This document shows, piece by piece, positions 8,579 through 16,285 of a stretch of DNA of 34,411 nt. The stretch covers positions 1-34,411 of the forward strand of contig CAJNDS010001108.1 in assembly GCA_905221605.1 (NCBI GenBank). Direction: 5' to 3'. Under the pieces are notes generated by a model. That model did no database searches. It was not told where the DNA came from and was given only the letters and a program-made list of their open reading frames with translations. Made by a program: the position numbers and the translations under genes. The number at the start of each line of letters is the position of its first letter. Positions within the stretch are counted from its first letter, which is position 1. This DNA is from Symbiodinium natans (taxonomy: Eukaryota; Sar; Dinophyceae; Suessiales; Symbiodiniaceae).

Positions 8579-9135
8579 GTCTTCTATGTACGGTTGCATC
8601 TGATCGGGCACTTTGGCCGGCGTGCACCGCTCGCAGAACTGGAGGAACATCTCCTGCACGATTGGTTGTGCTGAGCTTGGCAGCAGATCCTAATTGTGGC
8701 ATCTCGGTTGCTGAGGCGCGGGCCTCTCCGCGTTGGTGGCGCTCGACGAGCTTGCGGATGCAACACCATTGCCTGGGCGAGGCGCATGCGGCGAGTGGTT
8801 CGTGCGTGGGGTTCGTTAGCACTGCTTCTTGGTTGGCGCGCATGGTGTCATGCGTTCATGTGCTTTTGCTTGCTTTTCTCAGGCCGCGGCTGCTCCTCAG
8901 TCATCGCATCCCAAAAGGAGACCATGAACTCGAAGAGGATGACCGTGTTCCCCTCGATCACCGTTGGTACGGTCACGACCTGAGCGAAGGGGTCCATCGG
9001 TTCGGGGCCTTTTAGAGCTATTCTGAGAGGTGGGTATCTTGGAGCTGGTACTTGTTTAGGAAGACTTCTGACTTGGCTGGCCTCTTCCTGTGGGACATCC
9101 GGCGGCACGAAGCTGAAGTACTCGGCCACACGCGC
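8579..9135 (-). CDS. Unknown gene A, copy 2 (four-exon segment)
   Basis: Exon a is 9073-9135 (63 nt, as in copy 1), preceded by GAG|G, containing AEYFSFVPPDVPQEEASQ. Exon b is 8891-8979 (89 nt, as in copy 1), with TVPTVIEGNTV and FMVSFWDAMTEE, ending at a GC donor exactly where copy 1 has GT. Exon c starts at 8772 with QWCCIRKL, ending at 8748 (GT) or 8712 (GC). Exon d is 8579-8689 (111 nt), preceded by TTAG|G, with QEMFLQFCERCTPAKVPDQM and a GTCCCG donor as in copy 1. The protein is clearly homologous to copy 1 but diverged, so the duplication is old and the reading frame has been kept. Earlier exons may lie in 9176-9624. Function unknown. Confidence 0.6.
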
Positions 9136-9175
9136 CTCAAGCATGGGCAATCTGGGACGCGTAGTTCTGTGCACT

Positions 9176-9406
9176 CTATACTCTGTCCGGGGCCGGAGCG
9201 GAGTCAGGTAGGCTCAGCGACCGCGGAACCTGTTGTCGGGGGTCCGTCAGGGGCTCAGAGTTTGCTGTCGACGCGTTTCTGATCATGTGGCTTTGCCTGG
9301 GCACCGCGTTGAGTTTGCTTGCGTGCGCGGCGTCCCATTGCTTGGTGGCGCCCTCAGCTCGGGCTGAATCTGGCTCTGGGTTGTGAGGCTTTTTTTTTAG
9401 AGCCAA
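9176..9406 (-). CDS. Possible upstream exon of gene A copy 2
   Basis: The minus-strand frame contains AEGATKQWDAAHASKLNAVP and PRQQVPRSLSLPDSAPAPDR. It looks moderately coding, lies just upstream of exon a and would be disordered. No homologous block was found upstream of copy 1, where repeats occupy the position. Confidence 0.3.
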   Translation of the reverse strand: MALKKKPHNPEPDSARAEGATKQWDAAHASKLNAVPRQSHMIRNASTANSEPLTDPRQQVPRSLSLPDSAPAPDRV

Positions 9407-9429
9407 AAAACTGCAGATGGGCTGAGCAA

Positions 9430-9624
9430 TCAGCTAGTTGTAGGAGTCGTACTTGTTTTGGGCTTTCTTTGCAGGCTAACTGGGTCACGCGGAGGTTTGT
9501 CTGCGAACGTCTGTAAATATATTGGGTGTTTACCGGCTGACAGGGCGCTCAGGGCCTTTTTTGTCTTGAGGCTCTCCAAGGATGCATAGTGCAATCGCCT
9601 ACGCACCGCAAGCGTGCAACACAA
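9430..9624 (-). CDS. Possible short coding frame
   Basis: The minus-strand frame contains SLKTKKALSALSAGKHPIYL and TFADKPPRDPVSLQRKPKTS. It is basic, with no recognised family. It may be an exon upstream of gene A copy 2 or merely an open stretch. Confidence 0.22.
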   Translation of the reverse strand: MCCTLAVRRRLHYASLESLKTKKALSALSAGKHPIYLQTFADKPPRDPVSLQRKPKTSTTPTTS

Positions 9625-9654
9625 TCGTCAGGTTTCGACTTCTCTGCTTGCCTC

Positions 9655-9969
9655 CGCTGTCGGCTGGACTCTCTTTCTGCTTGTACTTGTCGAGAGCTGG
9701 TTGCTTGCAGCGGAGACCTGACGCTCAGAGCTTAAGGGGCTTGACCGCAAGCGTTGGGAGCAGCTCTGACTGCTCCGCCTGTTGGTCTCTGTTTATTTGT
9801 CGTTTGAGGCCCTTGCGGTTGTTCCCCACCCAGGTCGAGCAGCAACAACGAAGGTGCGCGTTGGTTCATTGTGAAAATTCGGGGCCGTGGCGCTGTTTGG
9901 CGGAGCCAATGAGCTTCTAAAGTAATGACTACTGTATCGTGGGATAGCAACATGGCAGGTGTGCACATC
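9655..9969. repeat. 320-bp direct repeat, copy 2
   Basis: Counterpart of 8140-8459, carrying RNA element copy 5. The two copies are about 1.5 kb apart in the same orientation. Confidence 0.8.
9715..9836 (-). ncRNA. Structured RNA element, copy 5
   Basis: Pairings are P1 GACCTG (9715-9720) with CAGGTC (9831-9836), P1b GGGG with CCCC, P2 CCGCAAG (9745-9751) with CTTGCGG (9812-9818), and P3 GGAGCAG (9757-9763) with CTGCTCC (9770-9776). The seventh P2 pair is G-C here but A-T in copies 1-3, a compensated change. Confidence 0.75.
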
Positions 9970-10269
9970 ACAACGCAACACGACGAAGCAGAATGAGACC
10001 TGAGCCCTCTTTGCTTTTGCTTCTCTGAGCATCTCCTGCGGTGCTTCACCTGCTCTCACGGTTTCCGTGGGGTTTCGGACCTGCGCTGGCAGGGGTGCAG
10101 CAATGCATCATATGCATTGTGGCATGTAAACTGCAGTGGTTCTCTGTCTTATGTTTACGTTCACTTGTTGTGTCAGCTCGAAGCCCCCTGCCTGGAGATC
10201 ATTTGACTCTGTTGCCGTTGAGATCCAGGCAGGGCCTGGGCTTCGTCATGCAGCTTGTTTGGTTGCATT

Positions 10270-10475
10270 TTTTGTTACACGTTCTGTCGGAAATGACCCT
10301 GGGCCAGCGGCACCCATCGTCGTCCGTCGAATTCGATGATGGTGCCGTCTTCGCCTTCGCTCATCCCTGGCCTGCGAGGGAGTTCGTTGCTTGACTGGTT
10401 CAGTCGGAGGGTTGCTGAGGGCCGGGCTCGTAGTACACGTTCTGTCCGGTGGCGAAGCCTCGCCTGAGCACGAGC
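10270..10475 (-). CDS. Two-part coding fragment, unknown protein
   Basis: One minus-strand frame (about 10400-10475) reads LRRGFATGQNVYYEPGPQQP before a stop. A second frame (about 10276-10375) reads GMSEGEDGTIIEFDGRRWVP followed by LAQGHFRQN. The frame change implies a short intron, with a candidate GA donor after the first part and a CAG|G acceptor near 10380. Both parts are strongly protein-like. Function unknown. Confidence 0.4.
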
Positions 10476-10552
10476 ACTGCACGATTGCATTGGCACGTCT
10501 TGCACGGACGGGTCCTATAAACAGTGCCTAAGAGTTCGCCGAGCCCGGAGCT

Positions 10553-10690
10553 CTAGAACTCGGAGGTATTTCCTGCAGAGGTCCGGAACAGTGGAGCGAG
10601 GAGTGTTTCAGGCTTGGCTCTCTTGTCCCGCCTCCTCCTTGCCGCTGCGACTATGAACCGGAACTTTCTGAGGCGACGCGCGAGTGCTCC
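10553..10690 (-). CDS. Short basic coding fragment
   Basis: The minus-strand frame contains RRLRKFRFIVAAARRRRDKR and AKPETLLAPLFRTSAGNTSE before a stop. Its strongly basic cluster could be a nuclear-localisation or RNA-binding stretch. It lies just upstream (minus strand) of 10270-10475 and may be the same gene. Confidence 0.28.
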   Translation of the reverse strand, partial: GALARRLRKFRFIVAAARRRRDKRAKPETLLAPLFRTSAGNTSEF

Positions 10691-10799
10691 TGGCAGGTCA
10701 TTCGAAGCTCCGGGATGCTTGCTGCATTGGGACTCACGCGAGAGCACGCTTGCCTAGTTTTCCTCGCGGGAGCATCTTGCAGGCTAACTCCACTCAGCT

Positions 10800-11052
10800 T
10801 TGTGGGTTCGAGCCGGTGCTTTCGGTTGAGGTCGAGGATTTGGGTTGTGCTTCTGATTCCGGGCTGTGCTTTAGGGTTTCCTGCGGTAGCTAGCTCTTGT
10901 CGGTCTTCCGGTGTCTCATGCAGTTTCCCGCTCACTGACGCTCAGGGCTTAAGAGGCTTGAGCACGGATTCGAAGCGCCCCTGAACACTTCACCTGTTTG
11001 GATCCGAGCCTTTGGGCTCTTCTTCAGGTTCCATGCTTGTTCCTCATCCAGT
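10800..11052. repeat. 250-bp direct repeat, copy 1
   Basis: Matches 11765-12040: both contain TCGAGCCGGTGCTTTCGG, then GGGCTGTGCTTTAGGGTTTC, then RNA element subfamily B. Spacing is about 1 kb. Confidence 0.75.
10934..11052 (-). ncRNA. Structured RNA element, copy 6 (subfamily B)
   Basis: Pairings are P1 ACTG (10934-10937) with CAGT (11049-11052), P1b GAGG with CCTC (GGGG/CCCC in subfamily A, both sides changed), P2 AGCACGGA (10961-10968) with TCCATGCT (11030-11037) with one C-A mismatch, and P3 GAAGCGC (10972-10978) with ACACTTC (10985-10991) with two C-A mismatches, loop CCCTGA. Each C-A becomes G-U on the minus strand. Confidence 0.65.
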
Positions 11053-11764
11053 TTGCCGGGGTTCCCTTTACTGCGCTGGGTACTTTCAGGTCCGCGGTGC
11101 TTCAGTTATTTTCAGCGAAGCGCCTTCGGTTGTGCCAGGAAGTCTTCGCATCTCATTCGTTCGTAGGGCTCCTTGGTTGCAGGGGCGTCTTGATTTGGTA
11201 TCTTTTGATGGCTAGGCTTTTGCTGGCTCATACTTACTGAAATCAGTCGGGTCGCGCTTTGCCGCATCTGATGTCGACTCGCTCCCACTTCCTGGCACGC
11301 GGTTGCTCGTCTTGCTGATGTTGCTCGGCCAAGTTACGAGCGGAAGCTAGCCTGTAGTCACGTCTGCAGTGCCTTACGATCCAAGCGTCGTTGGTGAGCA
11401 GGAACACCTCGGCTGTGGATTGACGGGAGTCTTTTCTGGAGCTTCACTTGTCATGCGTTCTGGATAGTTAGGGCGCAGACCAGGGCTACGATCTCGAAGG
11501 GCTCGAGAGTCGGATTCGTCCTGATGTAATCTCGCTTCAGCATCCGGTACTTCCTGGTCCTGCCGAGCTTGTTGCGGCAGCTATCATAAGAGGGCAAGGC
11601 CATGCATGAGGGTTCGATGATGTTCCTCACCTCCTCGACCTCTGCGTTCGCTTCAGGAAGGCCTCAGGAGATGCAGGCACGAACTTGGAACTCGGTTGCA
11701 CCGGAAAGTTCAAGAAGCGCTGGGGTCCGTGCCGACATTGTCCTGCTTTGCAGCAGGTATGTCC
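11053..11764. other. No supported gene
   Basis: I see no convincing exon on either strand and no repeat shared with the rest of the window. Confidence 0.3.
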
Positions 11765-12040
11765 GGGTCGACCGCTAGCTTTGTTTGCTCGAGCCGGTGC
11801 TTTCGGCGGCGGGTCAGTTATGAGGTCGAGGACTTGGGCCATGCTTCTGATTCTGGGCTGTGCTTTAGGGTTTCCTGCGTTAGCTTCTGTCAGTGTTCCG
11901 GTGTCTCAGGCAGTTTCCCGCTCGCTGACGCTCAGGGCTTAAGAGGCTTGAGCACGGATTCGAAGCGCCCCTGAACACTTCACCTGCTTGGATCCGATTC
12001 TTTTGGCTTCTTCAGGTTCCATGCTTGTTCCTCACCCAGC
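11765..12040. repeat. 250-bp direct repeat, copy 2
   Basis: Counterpart of 10800-11052, carrying RNA element copy 7. Confidence 0.75.
11934..12040 (-). ncRNA. Structured RNA element, copy 7 (subfamily B)
   Basis: Pairings are P1 GCTG (11934-11937) with CAGC (12037-12040), P1b GAGG with CCTC, P2 AGCACGGA (11951-11958) with TCCATGCT (12018-12025), and P3 GAAGCGC (11962-11968) with ACACTTC (11975-11981). Compared with copy 6 the outermost P1 pair changes from A-T to G-C on both sides. Confidence 0.65.
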
Positions 12041-12284
12041 TGGAAGCCGGGGATCCTCCTGAGAACGAGCGCTGGTCCCGGTACCTTGGCGTTGGGACGA
12101 CGCCAGGCCGGAGCAGTGCCTCGACTCCTGCCCGACGGAGTCCGGCCGGATCCAGTGGACGCTTTAGCCCATCGCTCCACTGTCATACTCAGAGGACTGG
12201 GCGGAAGGTGTGAGGTCCTCGTCGGCTTGAGAGTTGGCCCCAAATCCAGCCAAGGCTTGCTCGCAGCGGACCATCGCTCCTCAC

Positions 12285-12345
12285 CTTGTGATCAGCAAGG
12301 TGCAAGCGCTCGAAGCCGACGCCGAGCCGCTTGTCAGGTAAGCAT
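12285..12345 (-). CDS. Short exon ending at a canonical donor
   Basis: The minus-strand frame reads DKRLGVGFERLHLADHK and ends AAG|GTGAGG, a textbook GT donor. It is probably an exon of the same gene as 12395-12661, which lies upstream on this strand. Left limit approximate. Confidence 0.35.
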
Positions 12346-12394
12346 TGTTGCCACGCGCCTCTGTTACTACCTGCGGCCACGTAGCCTCGCCGCT

Positions 12395-12661
12395 TTACGG
12401 ACGCGTGGAAGGTGCCTTCCCCGCGCCCGTCGAGGTCCGGTCAGGATTCTTGAGGGCTTTCGCGAAGACACGCTCGAGACGGAAGGTCAAGAAAGCGAGA
12501 CGATCTTCCGATACCACTGGCGACGACCGGTGTTTAAAGCGGACGTCGACTCGGGCTTCCTTTGTCGAAACCCTCCCCTCTTGCAGCAGGCGATCGTCAA
12601 GAGTTTCTGCTGATGACGCGTGCTCGTGTATCTGGACGTCCGTGCACGGCACTCGGTACAA
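12395..12661 (-). CDS. Coding exon, unknown protein
   Basis: The minus-strand frame contains SSAETLDDRLLQEGRVSTKE, then ARVDVRFKHRSSPVVSEDRL and AFLTFRLERVFAKALKNPDR. The alternating hydrophobic and charged residues suggest a folded domain. I do not recognise the family. Upstream, at 12733-12850, lies a segment shared with 27598-27740. Confidence 0.45.
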   Translation of the reverse strand: MYRVPCTDVQIHEHASSAETLDDRLLQEGRVSTKEARVDVRFKHRSSPVVSEDRLAFLTFRLERVFAKALKNPDRTSTGAGKAPSTRP

Positions 12662-12732
12662 GGGGGGTTCGGCTCCTTGGCTGGCTTCGGCGGAGTCTTC
12701 TTCCGTCGAGGTCTGACTGTTTCACTCTCTTT

Positions 12733-12850
12733 CGCATGCCTCGCTTTGAACAACACCTTGCTTGGTATCTCTCCGGCGTTGCGCTTCACTGAGCAGCTGC
12801 CCTCCGGTTGGTCGACAGCCACGCAGGCGCGTCAACGATTGCAAATGAAA
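12733..12850. repeat. Segment shared with 27598-27720
   Basis: High identity over about 120 bp, including GAGCAGCTGCCCTCCG and GGCGCGTCAAC. In one minus-strand frame both encode FAIVDAP-WLS-NRRAAAQ; here the frame is closed by a TGA after AAAQ, while the 27-kb copy stays open. Confidence 0.65.
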
Positions 12851-12895
12851 CGCAGCAGCGTTACAGTGTCACCCTTCACGAGGAGCAATGCACGA

Positions 12896-13412
12896 TTGGA
12901 TGCTTAAGTGATATATACATTGCAGGCACGTCGACGCGGGTCCTGGAAGAGCTCGGCGCACGTAGTCGTCGAAGTCCTCCAGCCATGCTCGCGTCAGGAG
13001 CCTTAGTTGAAGAAGCACTTTTGTTGCACGGGTTCCGGGGTCGTGGGAGTCTTAGGCTGGTGCTCGTGCAACGCTGCTGCCATTGACACGGGCCTTTTGC
13101 GGAGCGAAATCGGAGCAGCTAGGACGAAGCGCTGAAGCAGGCATGCCATCAGGCAGCGTATCTCGAGAGCATAATCCACGTTCCAGAGGCCATTGTTTCA
13201 CGGGGTTTTGGGATTTCTCCCTCGCTTAGTGTCTTGTAGACTTGCTTGCAAAGGAACGCTTTGAAGGAAGGTAAAAATCGATTGTTTCTCACCTTTGCTT
13301 ATTGAAAACTTGTTGCGACTCCTTCTTGCATTATCTGAACCTCATGGGATTCTCATGCAGAAGGCTTCGGGCTCCGAATCTGATTGGTTTATCCTTCATA
13401 GGTCTTTGGGCT
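12896..13412. repeat. 500-bp direct repeat, copy 1
   Basis: Matches 13844-14360 with about 90% identity by eye, offset about 940 bp. It contains a conserved minus-strand coding block and ends in a 43-bp minisatellite. Confidence 0.85.
12942..13025 (-). CDS. Duplicated exon, WLEDFDDYVRRA block, copy 1
   Basis: The minus-strand frame reads KVLLQLRLLTRAWLEDFDDY followed by VRRALPGP. The copy at 13881-13965 keeps the frame, with several substitutions that change or preserve residues, so a coding role is plausible. Splice edges not fixed. Family unknown. Confidence 0.4.
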
Positions 13413-13441
13413 CCGAACCTTATTGGATTATCATTCAGCAG
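13361..13441. repeat. Minisatellite, about two 41-bp units
   Basis: Units contain TTTGGGCTCCGAACCTTATT, then GGATTATCATTCAG. The duplicate block has about four units. Confidence 0.75.
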
Positions 13442-13843
13442 GGAAGAGTACATGCTAGATGGCAGGTCCACGATCCTGTTTTGGAATGCAGGCGCCCGCA
13501 TTCTCCGTCAGTCGTCCGGCAACAGTTCAGGTCGGTAGATTCCTGAGTCGGGTTTTCATTGGAAATTCTCTCTCTGTTGCCGTTGGATACTGGTCGCTCC
13601 GAGGCCGGTGCTCACCATGCGGTTGTGGACGTAAGCTTTGGGCCCTCGCTTGCCTGAAAGGGAGCGTGGCAACGCAACCGGGTCGAACCGATGCAGCGGG
13701 CGTTGCACCTGAGCTCCGCGCCGACGAAGAACCTTCGAAGCTTTCGAAACTTCTTCTGATTGATGTTGAGATCCTTGAGGATTTTATCGCGCCAGACCCA
13801 CCTCGCGTTCTCAGGTCCTTGGGCTCACGCAGGTGTGCGTTTG

Positions 13844-14360
13844 GATGCTTAAGCGATACATTGCAGGCACGTCGATGCGGGTCCTGGAAGAGCTCGGCGC
13901 ACGTAGTCGTCGAAGTCCTCCAACCATAATTGCGTCAGGAGCCTTAGTCGAAGAAGGACTTTTGTTGCATGGGTTCCGGGGTCGTGGGAGTCTTAGGCTG
14001 GTGCTCGTGCAACGCTGCTGCCAGTGACATGTGCATTTTGAGGAGTGAGATCGGAGCAGCTAGGACGAAGCACTGAAGCAGGCATGCCAGCAGGCAGCGT
14101 TTCTCGAGAGCCTAATCCACGTTCAAGAGGCCACTGTTTTCACGGGGTTTTGGGATTTCTTCCTCGCTTAGAGCTTGTAGACTTGCTTGCAAAGGAACGC
14201 TCTGAAGGAAGGTGTGAACGATTGTTTCTCACCTTTGCTTATCGAAGACTTGTTGCGACTACTTCTTGCCTTATCTGAACCTTATCTGATTTTCATGTAG
14301 AAGGCCTCGGGTTCGGAACCACATTGGTTTGTCATTCAGAAGGCTTTGGGTTCCGAACCT
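13844..14360. repeat. 500-bp direct repeat, copy 2
   Basis: Second copy of 12896-13412 in the same orientation. Confidence 0.85.
13881..13965 (-). CDS. Duplicated exon, WLEDFDDYVRRA block, copy 2
   Basis: The minus-strand frame reads KVLLRLRLLTQLWLEDFDDY followed by VRRALPGP. Differences from copy 1 are Q to R and RA to QL plus synonymous changes, with no stop or indel in the block. Confidence 0.4.
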
Positions 14361-14460
14361 TATTGGATTGTCATTCAGCGGGCCTTGGGCTCCGAACCTT
14401 ATCGGATCATCATTCGGGAGGCCTTGGGCTCCGAACCTTATTGGATTAAATATCGTTCAG
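14299..14460. repeat. Minisatellite, about four 43-bp units
   Basis: Tandem units of the same family as 13361-13441, expanded in this duplicate. Confidence 0.8.
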
Positions 14461-14903
14461 CAGGGCTTGCGCTCGTACCTTTCTCTCCGAAACGACGGGG
14501 ACGTCAATCTGTGCTTTCCGCAGCAGTTGCTGGGGGATTTATTGTGGGAAGAGCTCTCGAAGCGTGCTTCAGCCTACCTGATAGTTTCTTCCGGCAAGCA
14601 TCGGACACACCGACGCACGGCCGCCCAGTGAGCACGTTAGCCCATCGTCTCACTGTCATGTGCCCAGACGCTGGCAGGTTGGCCAAAAGCGACCGGTCAG
14701 AAGATCTGACGTGCACGGAAGAAACTCTGCCCTGCGCAGCCGGCCAACGAAGCGCAACCGAGCACTCCGCACTCGAAAGCGTCTGTTACTCGGTTCAGGT
14801 CTCGGGCATTCTGTGTGTTCACGTTGCTTGTTGTCGAATGGCCTCTGTGCTTGATCGCACTTGAACGTTTCATTGGGACAACAGGACTTCACCAGCTTCA
14901 TTT
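14461..14903. other. No firmly supported gene
   Basis: Open frames exist on both strands, but none shows a clear protein pattern. A minus-strand MTVRRWA fragment near 14660 resembles MTVERWA near 12180, indicating another small shared segment. Confidence 0.25.
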
Positions 14904-15190
14904 CTTACAGCAGCTTCTCTGCTTCAAAGGTCCCCGGGGAAGTAGATGACCAATAGTTGCTCTGCAATACACCGTCCTAATTAAAAAATAAATGTTTCAA
15001 ATCGGGTCCTTTCTAGGAGAAGAGCCCTGTTAATATAGTAGTGGATACAATAAAAAATGCAGACGAAATGTTTGGAAAGGGTTTTGTTTGGCGAGAAGGC
15101 TTCTAGGAGTTTATTAAAATTCATACCATAATGAATTTTGACAGGTGTCTGACCGGTGTCGTCCGTTGAAGTTGTTGAAGGTTATGAGTT
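14904..15190. repeat. 300-bp interspersed repeat R, copy 1
   Basis: One of four near-identical copies (also 22465, 28520 and 30935). It carries AAGTAGATGACCAATAGTTG, an AT-rich middle and the perfect inverted repeat AAAATTCA (15116-15123) / TGAATTTT (15132-15139). After GACAGGTGTCTGACCGGTGT it runs into a TTTAATTTA array. Confidence 0.85.
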
Positions 15191-15512
15191 CATGGTTTAT
15201 TTAATTTATTTAATTTATTTAGTTAATTTAATTTATTTAGTTTATTTAGTTGATTTAATTTATTTAATTTATTTAATTTATTTAATTTATTTAATCTATT
15301 TAATCTATTTAATTAATTTAATTTATTTGATTCATTTAATTTATTTAATTCATTTAATTTTTTAATTTATTTACTTTATTTAATTTATTTATGTTTTTTT
15401 AATTTATTTATTTCATTTATTTAATTTATTTATTTCATTTATTTCCTTTATTTGATTTATTTAATTTATTTAATTTATTTAATTTATTTAATGTATTTAA
15501 TTCATTTAATTT
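15190..15512. repeat. AT-rich array, (TTTAATTTA)n
   Basis: Degenerate 9-bp and 5-bp units of TTTAA and TTTAT type. No coding content. Confidence 0.9.
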
Positions 15513-15934
15513 GTCCGGACACCTGTGAGACCTATGCTCGGACAGGTGGCTTGATGATTGCATTTCTTCAATTGGAAATTGAATTCGTGGACACCAGTGA
15601 GACATATGTCTCGAACCCGTGTCCCGGACCTCTGTCCCCGTGACACCTGTCGGATCGGTGTTGTTCGTTGAAGTTGTTCAAGCTGTTGAATTTATGGTTC
15701 GAGTGTTTGGAGTTATTGGGTTTATGCACTCCGGACACGTGTCGGACCTATGTGAGGACAGGTGCGTCTCTATAGTGGACACCTGTGAGACATATGTGCC
15801 GAACCCGTGTCCCGGACGTCTGTCTTTGTGACAGCTGTTGGATCGGTGTCGACTGTTGCAGTTTTTGAGTTTGTGTACTCCGGACACGTGTCCGATCTAT
15901 GTGCTGACAGGTGCGTCTCGGCTGATTTAATTCT
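15513..15934. repeat. GACACCTGTGAGAC satellite, block 1
   Basis: Contains GGACACCTGTGAGACC, CCGAACCCGTGTCCCGGAC and GGATCGGTGT modules in the order seen in the larger arrays. It is flanked by AT-rich arrays on both sides. Confidence 0.85.
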
Positions 15935-16285
15935 GTATTGATTTGTTTAATTTATTTTAATTTATTTGGTTTATTTAATTAATTTAATTTATTTAGTTTA
16001 TTGAATTAATTCAGTTTACTTAGTTTATTTAATTGATTTAATTTATTTAATTTTTTTTTAATTAATTTAATCTATGTAATTAATTTAATTTATTTGTTTC
16101 ATTTAATTTATTTATTTCATTTAATTTCTTTAATTAATTTAATTCATTTAATTTATTTATTTCATTTATTTAATTTATTTATTTCATTTAATTAGTTTAA
16201 TTTATTTCATTTATTTCCTTTATTTGATTTATTTAATTTATTTAATTTATTTCATGTATGTAATGTATTTAATTCATTTAATTTG
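15935..16285. repeat. AT-rich array, second block
   Basis: Same TTTAATTTA composition as 15190-15512; the 3' boundary with the satellite is also the same. Confidence 0.9.

Noticed and set aside
3116-9836. Coding reading of the RNA element (minus frames with LGGEQPQ or WGTTA)
   Set aside because: All three frames occur in different copies, indels shift the frame between copies, and substitutions follow pairing rather than codon position.
12086-12613. 175-codon plus-strand frame
   Set aside because: It is antisense to the better-supported minus-strand exons at 12285-12661 and shows arginine-rich shadow composition.
15156-15643. Isoleucine/tyrosine-rich and asparagine/serine-rich frames in AT arrays (also at 28962-29198)
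   Set aside because: Direct products of TTTAATTTA and AATTCATTT repeats.
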